Origin: Microbacterium sp. LWS13-1.2
Lineage (GTDB): Bacteria; Actinomycetota; Actinomycetes; Actinomycetales; Microbacteriaceae
Assembly: GCF_040144835.1 (NCBI RefSeq)
Contig: NZ_CP151632.1
Span: forward strand, 744,001 to 808,000
Reading direction: 5' to 3'
Length of the DNA stretch: 64,000 nucleotides
The notes under the pieces are model-generated. The model saw only the letters and a program-made list of their open reading frames with translations, ran no database searches and was not told the DNA's origin. The translations under genes were made by a program, and so were the position numbers. Below, piece by piece: positions 38,172 to 47,051 of this stretch (positions within the stretch are counted from its first letter, which is position 1; each line of letters starts with the position of its first letter).

Positions 38172-38218
38172 GCCGGATGCCCCGGCACGATCACCAGGAT
38201 CGTGCCGGGGCATCCGGC
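38172..38218 (+). terminator. 20-bp perfect hairpin terminating ctaE-qcrCAB
   Basis: Arms 38172-38191 and 38199-38218 pair perfectly with a CACCAGG loop, 17 bases after the qcrB stop, followed by the short AT-rich ATTAT. Confidence 0.75.
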
Positions 38219-38337
38219 ATTATCGTCGCCGGCACGACGCATGCTCCTCGCTCCCCCGTCGCGGGCCGTCTCCCGGAACGGCAGGAATCGCACGCCCTCT
38301 GACCGCGCATCCGCGATCGCGCAGCACAGCGCTGTCG

Positions 38338-38343
38338 TACCGT
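38338..38343 (+). promoter_or_regulatory. Candidate -10 hexamer of the rhodanese gene (leaderless)
   Basis: TACCGT, 6 bases before the ATG at 38350. Confidence 0.5.
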
Positions 38344-38349
38344 GGGTTC

Positions 38350-38769
38350 ATGACCGACGCGCTCTCCTACTTCTCCGCCAAGCTCGCCCTCGAGACGGAC
38401 GCATCCGATGTGTACGCCGCGCAGAAGGACGGGGAGCGGTTCATCCTCGTGGATGTCCGCGGTGACGAGGCATGGGCGCAAGGGCGCATCCGTGGGGCCG
38501 TTCACATGCCCTATCGAGAGATCGCCGAGCGCGCGCCGCGCGAGATCGACGCCGCGACACCGGTGGTCGTGTACTGCTGGAGCCCCGGCTGCAACGCCGG
38601 CGCGAAGGGTGCGCTCGAGTTCGCGAAGCTCGGCTACTCCGTCAAGGAGATGATCGGCGGCTACGAGTACTGGATGCGTGAAGGGCAGCCGACCGAGAAC
38701 GACGAAGGCGAACTCCCCCGCGTGTTCGACCCACAGGTGATGGTCGTCCGCGCGAAGGTGGAGAGCTGA
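38350..38769 (+). CDS. Rhodanese-like sulfurtransferase
   Basis: A single rhodanese domain of 139 residues: FILVDVRGDEAWAQGRIRGA (about 31-50), then the active loop VVYCWSPGCNAGAKGALEFA with the catalytic Cys near 75 or 80, and IGGYEYWMREGQ. The family moves sulfane sulfur onto thiols or cyanide. The loop CWSPGC is longer than the usual six residues, so the exact chemistry is open. It has its own leaderless-type promoter (TACCGT, 6 bases before the ATG) and ends facing the PP2C gene. Confidence 0.9.
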   Translation: MTDALSYFSAKLALETDASDVYAAQKDGERFILVDVRGDEAWAQGRIRGAVHMPYREIAERAPREIDAATPVVVYCWSPGCNAGAKGALEFAKLGYSVKEMIGGYEYWMREGQPTENDEGELPRVFDPQVMVVRAKVES

Positions 38770-38778
38770 CCGACCGCC

Positions 38779-39588
38779 TCAGGCCGACTCGAGCCCTTCC
38801 ATGTACCGCGTGGCGGCCGATCCGTAGAAGGACGTCTGGGCGAACGCGCCCGCGCTGTCCAGCGCGGGATCGACGACGTCGCACACCACGACGGTGACGT
38901 TGTCCCGGCTGCCGGCGTCCAGCGCGAGGGCCACGCACGCCTCGGCGGCCGCGTCCGCATCGCCGATGCCGTTCAGGATCGCGCGGATGTCGGCATCCGG
39001 AACGTAATCGGTGAGGCCGTCGCTGCACAGCATCCAGCGATCGCCGACCGGCGCGTCGAAGGCCGTCACCACCGCGGCGTCGCGCTCGGCGCCGCTGAGC
39101 GACGCGGTGATGAGGTTGCGGCGCGGGTGGGAGGCTGCCTCGGCGATCGAGACCAGTCCCTGGTCGACGAGCGCCTGCACGAGCGAGTCGTCGCGGCTCA
39201 TCTGGGTGAGCTCGCTTCCGCGCAGCCGGTAGGCGCGCGAGTCGCCCGTGTGTGCGAGCAGCACCCCGCCGTCGCGGTCGGCGAAGAGGCCCGTGAACGT
39301 CGTCGCCATGCCGCTCAGCGACGGATCGCGCTCGACGTGGGCGCGGAGATCCCAGTTGGCCGAACGCACGCTGTCGGCCAGCTGCACCGGCTCGAGTCCG
39401 TCCAGCCGGCCCGCCGCGAGGCGATGGACGAAGGTGGCCGAGGCCAAGTCGCCGGCGGGACCGCCGCCGACGCCGTCTGCGACCGCCGCACCCCATGGCG
39501 CCGTGAACGCGGCGTCCTGGTTGGTCGCGCGGTGCGGGCCGGTGTCGGAGCGGGCGGCGGCATGCAGACGTGCCCGGAGGCCCGTCAT
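38779..39588 (-). CDS. PP2C-family serine/threonine phosphatase
   Basis: A 269-residue metal-dependent phosphatase (PPM/SpoIIE-like). Motifs are SDTGPHRATNQDAAF (about 14-28), GAAVADGVGGGPAGDLAS (about 33-50, Asp-Gly metal pair), LLAHTGDSRAYRL (about 110), LCSDGLTDYV (about 185) and SRDNVTVVVCDV (about 230). It may oppose Ser/Thr kinases, but no kinase lies in the window. The ATG at 39588 is required by the PP2C N-terminus; the GTG at 39606 is the only other start. That ATG lies in the loop of a perfect hairpin that also buries the GGAGG Shine-Dalgarno, described separately. It follows the ctaC-ctaD-ctaF genes. Confidence 0.9.
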   Translation of the reverse strand: MTGLRARLHAAARSDTGPHRATNQDAAFTAPWGAAVADGVGGGPAGDLASATFVHRLAAGRLDGLEPVQLADSVRSANWDLRAHVERDPSLSGMATTFTGLFADRDGGVLLAHTGDSRAYRLRGSELTQMSRDDSLVQALVDQGLVSIAEAASHPRRNLITASLSGAERDAAVVTAFDAPVGDRWMLCSDGLTDYVPDADIRAILNGIGDADAAAEACVALALDAGSRDNVTVVVCDVVDPALDSAGAFAQTSFYGSAATRYMEGLESA

Positions 39589-39609
39589 GAACGGGCCTCC
39601 GGGCACGTC
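39567..39609 (-). terminator. 19-bp perfect hairpin holding the PP2C start codon in its loop
   Basis: Arms 39567-39585 and 39591-39609 are perfectly complementary. The loop is TCATG read on the minus strand, which is the PP2C start. GGAGG of the Shine-Dalgarno is in the 5' arm and paired. It lies 35 bases after ctaF stops, so it may be both the ctaCDF terminator and a translation lock. Confidence 0.6.
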
Positions 39610-39643
39610 GTGCGGAAGGTCACGCGGAGCGTCGGCTCGCCGA

Positions 39644-40078
39644 TCAGCGGGCGAAGTATCCGCGGTAGTACTCGTACACCCAGCCGACGATCGCCACGAC
39701 GAAGACGCCGATGCCGATGGGCATGAGCCATGCGCCCACCGCCAGGCCGATCATGCCGAGCGCCGCCGAGAAGGCGAGCACGATGGGCCACCACGACCAC
39801 GGGCTGAACTCGCCGAGCTCCGGGTCACCGTCGTCGATGTCGGCGGTGAGGACGTCCTCGGGCAGTTCGCCGCCCTGGGCGTTGTGCACCCGACCGATGT
39901 AGAACGCGATGAGTGCGCCCATGAGCGCCGTGAACAGCAGTGCCACGCTGCCGACCCATTCGATGCCCTGGTACCACGGCACGTCGGGGTGGGCGATGAT
40001 GCTCCAGCCCGTGTAGACGGCTCCCACGAACAGGAAGAACGCGGACAGCAGCCACCAGAGTCCGGTGTTGGTGCGCAC
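39644..40078 (-). CDS. ctaF: Cytochrome c oxidase subunit IV, actinobacterial type
   Basis: CtaF is the small actinobacterial oxidase subunit. The 144 residues have four hydrophobic segments (about 5-28, 40-62, 98-118 and 120-137) and an acidic loop in between (LPEDVLTADIDDGDPELGEF). Family markers are TGLWWLLSAFFLFVGAVYTGW and GWVYEYYRGYFA. GTG at 40078 follows the ctaD stop by 1 base. Confidence 0.93.
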   Translation of the reverse strand: MRTNTGLWWLLSAFFLFVGAVYTGWSIIAHPDVPWYQGIEWVGSVALLFTALMGALIAFYIGRVHNAQGGELPEDVLTADIDDGDPELGEFSPWSWWPIVLAFSAALGMIGLAVGAWLMPIGIGVFVVAIVGWVYEYYRGYFAR

Positions 40079-40079
40079 C

Positions 40080-41843
40080 TTACTTCACCTCTCCCTCGGC
40101 GAGGTCGGCAACCGGGGCTTCGGGCGCGTCCTTCGCCGGACCGACGCCGACCGGGATGCCCGCCTCGGGGTGGTTCAGGTCGAATGCGGGCCGCTCACTG
40201 CGGATGCGCGGGATGGACGTGAAGTTGTGACGCGGCGGCGGGCACGAGGTCGCCCACTCGAGCGATGCGCCGTAGCCCCACGGATCGTTGACGGTCACCC
40301 GGGGCGCCTTGCGCGAGGTGATCCACACGTTGAAGAGGAACGGGATCATCGAGGCGCCGAGGATGACAGCGCCGATCGTCGACACCTGGTTCTGCCAGGT
40401 CCAGCCGTCCGCTTCCGAATAGTCCGCGTAGCGGCGCACCATGCCGTCGACGCCCAGCCAGTGCTGGATGAGGAACGTCATGTGGAAGCCGATGAACAGC
40501 ATCCAGAAGTGCACGTAGCCGAGGCGCTCGTTGAGCATCCGCCCCGTCCACTTGGGCCACCAGAAGTAGAAGCCGGCGAACATCGCGAACACGACCGTGC
40601 CGAAGACCACGTAATGGAAGTGCGCCACGACGAAGTACGAGTCCGACAGGGCGAAGTCCAGCGGCGGCGAGGCGAGGATGACGCCCGTGAGACCACCGAA
40701 GACGAACGAGACGAGGAAGCCGAGTGCGAAGACCATCGGGGTCTCGAACGTCACGGAGCCTCGCCAGAGCGTGCCGATCCAGTTGAAGATCTTCACGCCG
40801 GTGGGCACCGCGATGAGCATCGTCATGAGGGCGAAGAACGGCAGCAGCACTGCGCCGGTCACGTACATATGGTGAGCCCACACGGCGACCGAGAGCGCCG
40901 CGATCGCGATCGTCGCGTAGACGAGCGTCTTGTAGCCGAAGATCGGCTTGCGGCTGAAGACCGGGAAGATCTCCGACACGATGCCGAAGAATGGCAGCGC
41001 GATGATGTACACCTCGGGGTGACCGAAGAACCAGAACAGGTGCTGCCACAGCAGCACGCCGCCGTTGGCCGGGTCGTAGATGTGAGCACCGAGCACGCGG
41101 TCGGCCGCGGCGGCGAGGATGGCGGCGGCCAGCACCGGGAACGCCATCAGGATCAGGATGCTGGTGATCAGGGTGTTCCACGAGAAGATCGGCATGCGCC
41201 ACATCGTCATGCCCGGCGCGCGCATCGTGATCACCGTCGTGATGAAGTTCACCGCGCCGAGGATCGTGCCGAAGCCGCTCATGCCGAGGCCGAGCATCCA
41301 GAGGTTTCCACCCGCGCCCGGAGAGAAGCTGGCGTTGGCGAGCGGCTGATACGCGAACCATCCGAACGACGCCGCGCCCTGCGGGGTGAGGAAGCCGGCG
41401 ACGGCGATCGTCGATCCGAACAGGAACAGCCAGAAGGCGAACGCGTTCAGACGCGGGAACGCGACATCCGGCGCACCGATCTGCAGCGGCAGGATCGCGT
41501 TCGCGAAGCCCGCGAACAGCGGCGTCGCGAACATCAGCAGCATGATCGTGCCGTGCATCGTGAAGAGCTGGTTGTACTGCTCTTTTGTCGGGATGATCTG
41601 CATGCCGGGCTCGAAGAGCTCCGCACGGATGATCAGCGCCATCACTCCGCCGAGGAGGAAGAAGATGACGGACGAGATGAGGTACAGGTAGCCGATCGTC
41701 TTGTGGTCAGTGGAGGTGATCCACTTGACGATGATGTTGCCCTTCTGCTCGACGCGCGAAGCGCTGAGCAGCGCGGCCTGACGCGGCGGCAGGGTGGTCG
41801 GGCGACCCTGCGTCGTCTCCTGAAGCGGAAGCGTCGTCGCCAT
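40080..41843 (-). CDS. ctaD: Cytochrome c oxidase subunit I
   Basis: CtaD holds haem a, haem a3 and CuB and carries out O2 reduction and proton pumping. The 587 residues have twelve helices. Motifs are [19 protein letters not shown] (haem a His), [20 protein letters not shown] (CuB His and the cross-linked Tyr), AHHMYVTG, and [13 protein letters not shown] (haem His pair). D- and K-channel residues are present ([19 protein letters not shown] and the PTGVKIFNW segment). ATG at 41843 follows ctaC by 2 bases. Confidence 0.97.
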   Translation of the reverse strand: MATTLPLQETTQGRPTTLPPRQAALLSASRVEQKGNIIVKWITSTDHKTIGYLYLISSVIFFLLGGVMALIIRAELFEPGMQIIPTKEQYNQLFTMHGTIMLLMFATPLFAGFANAILPLQIGAPDVAFPRLNAFAFWLFLFGSTIAVAGFLTPQGAASFGWFAYQPLANASFSPGAGGNLWMLGLGMSGFGTILGAVNFITTVITMRAPGMTMWRMPIFSWNTLITSILILMAFPVLAAAILAAAADRVLGAHIYDPANGGVLLWQHLFWFFGHPEVYIIALPFFGIVSEIFPVFSRKPIFGYKTLVYATIAIAALSVAVWAHHMYVTGAVLLPFFALMTMLIAVPTGVKIFNWIGTLWRGSVTFETPMVFALGFLVSFVFGGLTGVILASPPLDFALSDSYFVVAHFHYVVFGTVVFAMFAGFYFWWPKWTGRMLNERLGYVHFWMLFIGFHMTFLIQHWLGVDGMVRRYADYSEADGWTWQNQVSTIGAVILGASMIPFLFNVWITSRKAPRVTVNDPWGYGASLEWATSCPPPRHNFTSIPRIRSERPAFDLNHPEAGIPVGVGPAKDAPEAPVADLAEGEVK

Positions 41844-41845
41844 GA

Positions 41846-42745
41846 TCAGTGGTCTCCCTCTTCGTCTGACGCCTCGCCCGTGGCGCCCGTCCCGGGCGCG
41901 TTCTGCAGACGGTCATAGGCGTCGTTGATGTCACCGGTCTGGCCGGCTTCGCGCAGCGAGTCGAGGTAGTCCTCGTACTCCTCCGGGCTCACGACATCCA
42001 CGTTGAACAGCATCATCGAGTGGTACTCGCCGCACAGTTCGGCGCACTTGCCGTTGTACGTGCCCTCGCGGGTCGGCGTGAAGGACCAGTAGTTGTCCTT
42101 GCCGATGTACATGTCTTTCTTATACAGGAAGTCGATGATCCAGAAGGAGTGGATGACATCGCGCGACTGCAGCTTGATCTTGACCGTCTCGCCGACAGGC
42201 AGCACCAGGGTCGGGAGCTCGCTGATGACGTCGCCGCGCTCGTCCGTCTGGGCCTGGACGCCCATGGTCCACACGGTGTCGTCGTCGGTCTCGCCGTCGT
42301 ACTGGAAGTCCCACGACCACTGCTTGCCAATCGCCGTGATCGACACGTCGGGGTCGTCGTATTGCGTCTCGAGGACCGTCTGGTCCCGTGCCGTGAAGGC
42401 GAAGAAGCCGATGACGAGGATGAGCGGCACGATCGTGTAGAAGATCTCGATCGGCATGTTGTAGCGCAGCTGGATGGGAAGCCCCATCTGGCCCTTGCGA
42501 CGCCGGTAGGCGATCGCCGCCCAGCCCATGAGGCCCCACGTGACGACGCCGACGGCGAGCAGGACGATCCACGAGTTGACCCAGAGGCCCGCGACCATGT
42601 CGGTGTGATTCGTGGCCGGCTGGCCGTCTTCGGTGAACCCGGGGAGGAAGCCGTGCAGCTCGGTCGGGGTGCATCCGGCGAGGACTGCTGCCGTTGCGAT
42701 CCCGAGCGGGAGAACGGCCCAGCGGATACGGCGTTTCGAAGGCAC
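41846..42745 (-). CDS. ctaC: Cytochrome c oxidase subunit II (lipoprotein)
   Basis: CtaC carries the CuA centre that receives electrons from cytochrome c. The 299 residues have a lipobox (AAVLAGCTP), two membrane helices (about 55-77 and 100-120), and the CuA motif [12 protein letters not shown] with an upstream His in VIHSFWI (about 200). A C-terminal acidic tail is typical. The GTG at 42745 is preceded by GAAAGG, and TAGACT lies about 35 bases upstream as the likely -10. It heads ctaC-ctaD-ctaF. Confidence 0.95.
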   Translation of the reverse strand: MPSKRRIRWAVLPLGIATAAVLAGCTPTELHGFLPGFTEDGQPATNHTDMVAGLWVNSWIVLLAVGVVTWGLMGWAAIAYRRRKGQMGLPIQLRYNMPIEIFYTIVPLILVIGFFAFTARDQTVLETQYDDPDVSITAIGKQWSWDFQYDGETDDDTVWTMGVQAQTDERGDVISELPTLVLPVGETVKIKLQSRDVIHSFWIIDFLYKKDMYIGKDNYWSFTPTREGTYNGKCAELCGEYHSMMLFNVDVVSPEEYEDYLDSLREAGQTGDINDAYDRLQNAPGTGATGEASDEEGDH

Positions 42746-42844
42746 GGTGCACCTTTCCGATCACGAACAGGACTCCCGCCAGTCTAGGGCAAGCGTCCAG
42801 GGGATTCAGGCCATCCGCCCAGGTTGGATCGTGTCCCAGGGATC

Positions 42845-42889
42845 AAAAAAGGCGGGCCCGGGCGCCATTCGAAGCGCGCCGGACCCGCC
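42845..42889 (-). terminator. Rho-independent terminator of erpA
   Basis: A GC-rich stem (42851-42866 with 42874-42889, imperfect) is followed on the minus strand by six T (42850-42845), 26 bases after the erpA stop. This is the clearest intrinsic terminator in the window. Confidence 0.85.
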
Positions 42890-42914
42890 GGAAAAGTGTC
42901 GGATCCGAGACCGA

Positions 42915-43280
42915 TCAGTGGAAGCTGTCACCGCAGGCGCACGAGCCCGCCGCGTTGGGGTTGTCGATGGTGAACCCCTGCTCCGAGATGGTGTCCTTGA
43001 AGTCGATCGTGGCGCCGTCGAGGTACGGAACGCTCATGTCGTCGATGATCACCTCGACGCCGCTGAAATCGACGGTCTTGTCGCCGTCGAGGTAGCGCTC
43101 GTCGAAGTACAGCTGGTAGATCAGGCCGCTGCAGCCGCCGGGCTGCACGGCGACGCGCAGGCGCAGGTCGTCGCGGCCTTCCTGCTCGAGCAGGTTCCTG
43201 ACCTTGCCGGCGGCGGCGTCGGTCAGCAGCACGCCATGCTCACGGGCGGTCAGCTCGGTCGTCAGTGCGGTGTCGGTCAT
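42915..43280 (-). CDS. erpA: Iron-sulfur cluster carrier, ErpA/IscA family
   Basis: An A-type Fe-S carrier of 121 residues. The three conserved cysteines are in QPGGCSGLIY (near 50) and the C-terminal GSCACGDSF. The family hands 4Fe-4S or 2Fe-2S clusters to target enzymes. GGAGGAG precedes the ATG at 43280. It is a single-gene unit with its own terminator. Confidence 0.93.
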   Translation of the reverse strand: MTDTALTTELTAREHGVLLTDAAAGKVRNLLEQEGRDDLRLRVAVQPGGCSGLIYQLYFDERYLDGDKTVDFSGVEVIIDDMSVPYLDGATIDFKDTISEQGFTIDNPNAAGSCACGDSFH

Positions 43281-43370
43281 GGCACTCCTCCGGAAGGGCC
43301 GCCCGGATCGTTCATCATCCACTGCGGGCGGCGGGATGCGTCGATTCTACGCGTGCCCGCCGGGAGGAGG

Positions 43371-43404
43371 CTCCGAGATCGGCGTTTCCACGCCGATCTC
43401 GGAG
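43371..43404 (-). terminator. 15-bp perfect hairpin after the M20 peptidase gene
   Basis: Arms 43371-43385 and 43390-43404 pair perfectly around a TTCC loop, 5 bases after the stop at 43410. Confidence 0.7.
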
Positions 43405-43409
43405 ACGGC

Positions 43410-44810
43410 CTACGCCTGCGCGGTGCGCGCGTCGAGTTTCTCGAGCAGCAGCGCCTCGGCCAGGACGGCGTTGCGGAAGGTCTCCAGGTGCAGCGACTCG
43501 TTCGGGCTGTGCGCCTTCGCGTGGGGGTCCTCGACACCCGTCACGAGGATCTGCGCGCCCGGGAACTCCCGCACCAGGTCGGCGATGAAGGGGATGGACC
43601 CGCCGACGCCGATGTCCACGGACTCGACGCCGTATCCCTCGTGCAGCGCCTCGCGCGCCGCCTCGACGGCCCAGCCCGAGGTGTCCACGAGGAACGCGTC
43701 GCCGAAGTCCTGGTCGCTGAACTCCAGCTGGGCGCCGAACGGCGCGTGCGCGTGCAGGTGCGCCTCGATGGCGGCGTACGCGTCGCGTGCGGCCTGACCG
43801 GGGGCGATGCGGGCGCTGATGACGACCGAGATCTCGGGGCTCAGCGTGTTCGACGCGTTGACCACGCTGGGCGCGTCGATGCCGGTCACCGTGATCGACG
43901 GCTTGTTCCAGATGCGGCTGAGGATCGTGCCCCGGCCGACCGGCGAGACGCCCGCCGGAAGCCCGGCCTCGTCGCGCAGCGTCTCCTCGCTGTACGGCGG
44001 GGTGTCGGCATCCCGTTCCGTCAGGCCCGCCACGGCGACCGCCCCGTCGTCGTCCCACAGCGTGGCGAGCAGCTTGACGGTCGCCATCATGGCGTCGGGA
44101 ACGGCTCCCCCGAACATGCCGGAGTGCGACGCGTGCTCGAGCGTGCGCACCCGCAGCGTGAAGCGGGTGTTGCCGCGCAGCGACACCGTCAGGGCGGGCG
44201 TCTTGGCGTCCCAGTTGCCCGAGTCCGCGACGACGATCACGTCGGCGCGGAGGGCGTCCGCGTTGTCGGAGAGGAACTGCGCGAACGAGCGCGATCCCGC
44301 CTCCTCCTCACCCTCGAAGAACAGGGCGACACCGAGGTCGAAGTCCTCGCCGATGGCCTCCTTGAGCGCGCGGAGCGCGGCGAGGTGCGCCATGATGCCG
44401 GCTTTGTCGTCGGCGGCGCCGCGGCCGTACAGCCGTCCGCCGCGAATCGTCGGCTCGAAGGGGAGCGACTCCCACAGAGACTCGTCGCCGACGGGCTGCA
44501 CATCGTGGTGCGCGTACAGCAGGATCGTCGGCCGGCCGTTGCGGGCCGCGCGCGTGGCCACGACGGCAGGGCTGCCCTGCTCCCCCGTGGCCGGGATGAC
44601 AGCCGAACGGATCTCGACGGTCTCGAACAGTCCGGTGTCGCGCACCAGACCGGCGACCGCCTCGGCGCTGCGCTGCACCTCTGCGGGGTCGAACCCGGGG
44701 AATGCGACGGACGGGATACGCACCAGCGTCCCGAGATCGGCGAGTGCGGAAGGGATGCCGGATGCCGCGGCGTCGCGCACAGCATCCTGTCGGGAGAGGT
44801 CAGAGCTCAT
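43410..44810 (-). CDS. M20-family dipeptidase or peptidase
   Basis: A 466-residue zinc hydrolase. The metal ligands and catalytic residues are in YAHHDVQPVG (about 97-106), GRGAADDKAGI (about 130), FEGEEEAGS (about 165, general base Glu), VVADSGNWD (about 190) and DPHAKAHSPNESLHLETFRN (about 435). The family cleaves dipeptides or related amides in the cytosol. The ATG at 44810 opens the motif region; the open frame upstream is not used. AAGATT lies 6 bases before it. Confidence 0.92.
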   Translation of the reverse strand: MSSDLSRQDAVRDAAASGIPSALADLGTLVRIPSVAFPGFDPAEVQRSAEAVAGLVRDTGLFETVEIRSAVIPATGEQGSPAVVATRAARNGRPTILLYAHHDVQPVGDESLWESLPFEPTIRGGRLYGRGAADDKAGIMAHLAALRALKEAIGEDFDLGVALFFEGEEEAGSRSFAQFLSDNADALRADVIVVADSGNWDAKTPALTVSLRGNTRFTLRVRTLEHASHSGMFGGAVPDAMMATVKLLATLWDDDGAVAVAGLTERDADTPPYSEETLRDEAGLPAGVSPVGRGTILSRIWNKPSITVTGIDAPSVVNASNTLSPEISVVISARIAPGQAARDAYAAIEAHLHAHAPFGAQLEFSDQDFGDAFLVDTSGWAVEAAREALHEGYGVESVDIGVGGSIPFIADLVREFPGAQILVTGVEDPHAKAHSPNESLHLETFRNAVLAEALLLEKLDARTAQA

Positions 44811-44857
44811 GCGGGTAATCTTAAGTGCACCCCTACTCCGCACATCGAGGATCATCC

Positions 44858-45454
44858 GTGGCCAAGACACCTGCAGCACCTTCGTCCAACGACGCACCGT
44901 CGGAGGGCACCGCGCTGAACGGCGTCCCCCTCGGCGGTCCCTCGCCCAAGGGACGCCCCACTCCTTCCCGCGCCGAGCAGGAGGCCGCGCGCAAGCGCCC
45001 CCTCGTCGCCGACACGAAGGAGGCGAGGGCCCGCGCGAAGGCCGACCTCGCCACGCAGCGCGAGAAGGCCCGCATCGGCATGGCCAACGGCGACCAGCGC
45101 TACCTCCCCGCGCGCGACCAGGGCCCCCAGCGCAAGTTCGTGCGCGACTGGGTCGACGCCGGCTGGCACCTGGGCGAGGCGGTCATGCCCGCGATGGTGC
45201 TCGTGATCCTGGCGACGTTCCTTCCCATCCCGGCGCTGCAGTACTACGCGTTCGTGGGCCTCTGGATCTTCATCTTCTTCGTGATCGGCGACATGGTGAT
45301 CACGTCGATCACGGTCAAGCGCGCGGTGAAGAAGAAGTTCGGCGAGGGCAAGGCGGAGAAGGGTCTCGGCTGGTACGCCGCCATGCGGACCGTGCAGATG
45401 CGGTTCCTGCGCCTGCCGAAGCCGCAGGTCAAGCGCGGCCAGAAGCCCGCCTGA
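44858..45454 (+). CDS. DUF3043 membrane protein
   Basis: The 198 residues match DUF3043 of actinobacteria: an N-terminal basic region (about 1-90) with GRPTPSRAEQEAARKRP and RYLPARDQGPQRKFVRDWVD, then two membrane helices (about 108-150) and a basic C-terminus (KKKFGEGKAEKGLGWYAA). The function is unknown. The GTG at 44858 has GAGG 8 bases upstream and lies 47 bases from the divergent peptidase start. Confidence 0.87.
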   Translation: MAKTPAAPSSNDAPSEGTALNGVPLGGPSPKGRPTPSRAEQEAARKRPLVADTKEARARAKADLATQREKARIGMANGDQRYLPARDQGPQRKFVRDWVDAGWHLGEAVMPAMVLVILATFLPIPALQYYAFVGLWIFIFFVIGDMVITSITVKRAVKKKFGEGKAEKGLGWYAAMRTVQMRFLRLPKPQVKRGQKPA

Positions 45455-45484
45455 TCATCACAGGACGTCCTCGGCCGCACGGCC

Positions 45485-46510
45485 TCAACGGCGCGCGGCC
45501 AAACCGCGGTTGATCTGCCGGGCCCACAGCGGCCCGCGGTAGAGGAAGGCCGTGTAGCCCTGCACCAGCGTGGCACCGGCATCCAACCGCTCCTGCACGT
45601 CTGCGGCGGTCTCGACCCCGCCGACGGAGATCACCGCGAAGTCGGCCGGCACCGTCGCGCGCAGGAGGCGCAGCACCTCGAGCGCGCGCGTCTTCAGCGG
45701 CGCCCCCGACAGGCCGCCGTCGCCGGCCGCGGCGATCGTGGCCGGGTCGGTGACGAGGCCCTCGCGAGAGATCGTCGTGTTGGTCGCGATGATGCCCGCG
45801 AGCCCCGCATCGACGGCGAGCTGCGCGATCGCGACGACCTCGTCGTCAGAGAGATCGGGCGCGATCTTCACCAGCAGCGGCGTCACGCCTGCTGCCGCGT
45901 GCACGGCCTCCAGCAGCGGGCGCAGCGTCTCGACCGCCTGCAGGCCGCGCAGACCGGGCGTGTTCGGCGACGAGACGTTGACGACGAGGTAATCGGCCAG
46001 CGGCGCCAGCAGGGTCGCACTTCGGACGTAGTCCGCCGTCGCATCGGCGACGTCGACCACCCGGCTCTTGCCGATGTTGACGCCGAGCACCGTACGACGT
46101 GAGCGCTTGCGCAGGCGCCGCAGACGTGCCGCCGCCGCCTGGGCGCCGTGGTTGTTGAACCCCATGCGGTTCACGACGGCGCGATCGGGGATGAGCCGGA
46201 AGAGCCTCGGGCGCGGGTTCCCGTCCTGCGGGATCGCCGTCACCGTCCCGACCTCGACGTGACCGAATCCCAGCGCGTGCAGGCCCTTGGCGCCGGTAAC
46301 ATCCTTGTCGAATCCCGCGGCGACGCCGAACGGCGAGTCGAACGTGAGCCCCAGCGCCGTGGTCGCGAGCTCGGGCGCCGGCCGGGTGATCGCGCGTGCG
46401 ACCCACGAGAAGGGCGGCACACCCAGGACGCGGATCACGACCATCGCGGCGTGGTGGGCGGACTCGGGATCCATGCGCGACAGCACGGTGCGGAAGAGGA
46501 GGGGATACAT
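45485..46510 (-). CDS. pyrD: Dihydroorotate dehydrogenase (quinone), class 2
   Basis: PyrD oxidises dihydroorotate to orotate and feeds electrons to quinone. The 341 residues begin with the short membrane-associating N-terminus of class 2 (YPLLFRTVLSRMDPE). The core contains NRMGFNNHGA (about 122-131), VVNVSSPNTPGLR (about 175), KIAPDLSDDE and GVETAADVQERLDAGATLVQ (FMN site). ATG at 46510 has TAGCCT 7 bases upstream. nrdR lies 18 bases before it. Confidence 0.96.
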   Translation of the reverse strand: MYPLLFRTVLSRMDPESAHHAAMVVIRVLGVPPFSWVARAITRPAPELATTALGLTFDSPFGVAAGFDKDVTGAKGLHALGFGHVEVGTVTAIPQDGNPRPRLFRLIPDRAVVNRMGFNNHGAQAAAARLRRLRKRSRRTVLGVNIGKSRVVDVADATADYVRSATLLAPLADYLVVNVSSPNTPGLRGLQAVETLRPLLEAVHAAAGVTPLLVKIAPDLSDDEVVAIAQLAVDAGLAGIIATNTTISREGLVTDPATIAAAGDGGLSGAPLKTRALEVLRLLRATVPADFAVISVGGVETAADVQERLDAGATLVQGYTAFLYRGPLWARQINRGLAARR

Positions 46511-46517
46511 CCCTCCT

Positions 46518-46523
46518 AGGCTA
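46518..46523 (-). promoter_or_regulatory. Candidate -10 hexamer of pyrD (leaderless)
   Basis: TAGCCT on the minus strand, 7 bases before the ATG at 46510. Confidence 0.45.
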
Positions 46524-46528
46524 TCCGG

Positions 46529-47020
46529 TCACTCCCCCGCGGCCGCCGCGCTGTCCTCGTGTGCGGGCGCGCGCCCGTGGTCGACGCGCAGCTGCTCGAT
46601 CGCCGCCTCGAAGTCCTCGAGCGAGTCGAAGGCCTGGTAGACGCTCGCGAACCGCAGGTAGGCGACCTCGTCCAGGTCACGCAGCGGCCCGAGGATCGCC
46701 AGCCCGATCTCGTTGGCGTCGAGCTGCGAGGCGCCGGTCTGGCGGATGCTCTCCTCCACCGTCTGCGCGAGTACCGCGAGATCGGCATCCGTCACGGGTC
46801 TCCCCTGACAGGCCTTACGCACGCCCGACATGACCTTCTCGCGGCTGAACGGCTCGATCACGCCGGAGCGCTTGATCACGTTGAGGCTGGCGGTCTCGAT
46901 CGTCGTGAAGCGGCCGCCGCACTGGGGGCACTGACGCCGGCGACGGATGCTGAGACCGTCGTCGCTGGTGCGCGAGTCGATGACGCGCGAATCGGCGTGG
47001 CGGCAGAACGGGCAGTGCAT
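46529..47020 (-). CDS. nrdR: NrdR, repressor of ribonucleotide reductase
   Basis: NrdR senses ATP/dATP and represses nrd genes. The 163 residues have the zinc ribbon [17 protein letters not shown]...[10 protein letters not shown] (Cys 3, 6, 31 and 34) and an ATP cone (about 47-137). Length is usual. The ATG at 47020 lies 31 bases after the hisD stop, with TAGGCT 9 bases upstream. No nrd gene is near. Confidence 0.95.
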   Translation of the reverse strand: MHCPFCRHADSRVIDSRTSDDGLSIRRRRQCPQCGGRFTTIETASLNVIKRSGVIEPFSREKVMSGVRKACQGRPVTDADLAVLAQTVEESIRQTGASQLDANEIGLAILGPLRDLDEVAYLRFASVYQAFDSLEDFEAAIEQLRVDHGRAPAHEDSAAAAGE

Positions 47021-47051
47021 GGCAGAGACAGCCTACGCCGGGAATCCGGCC

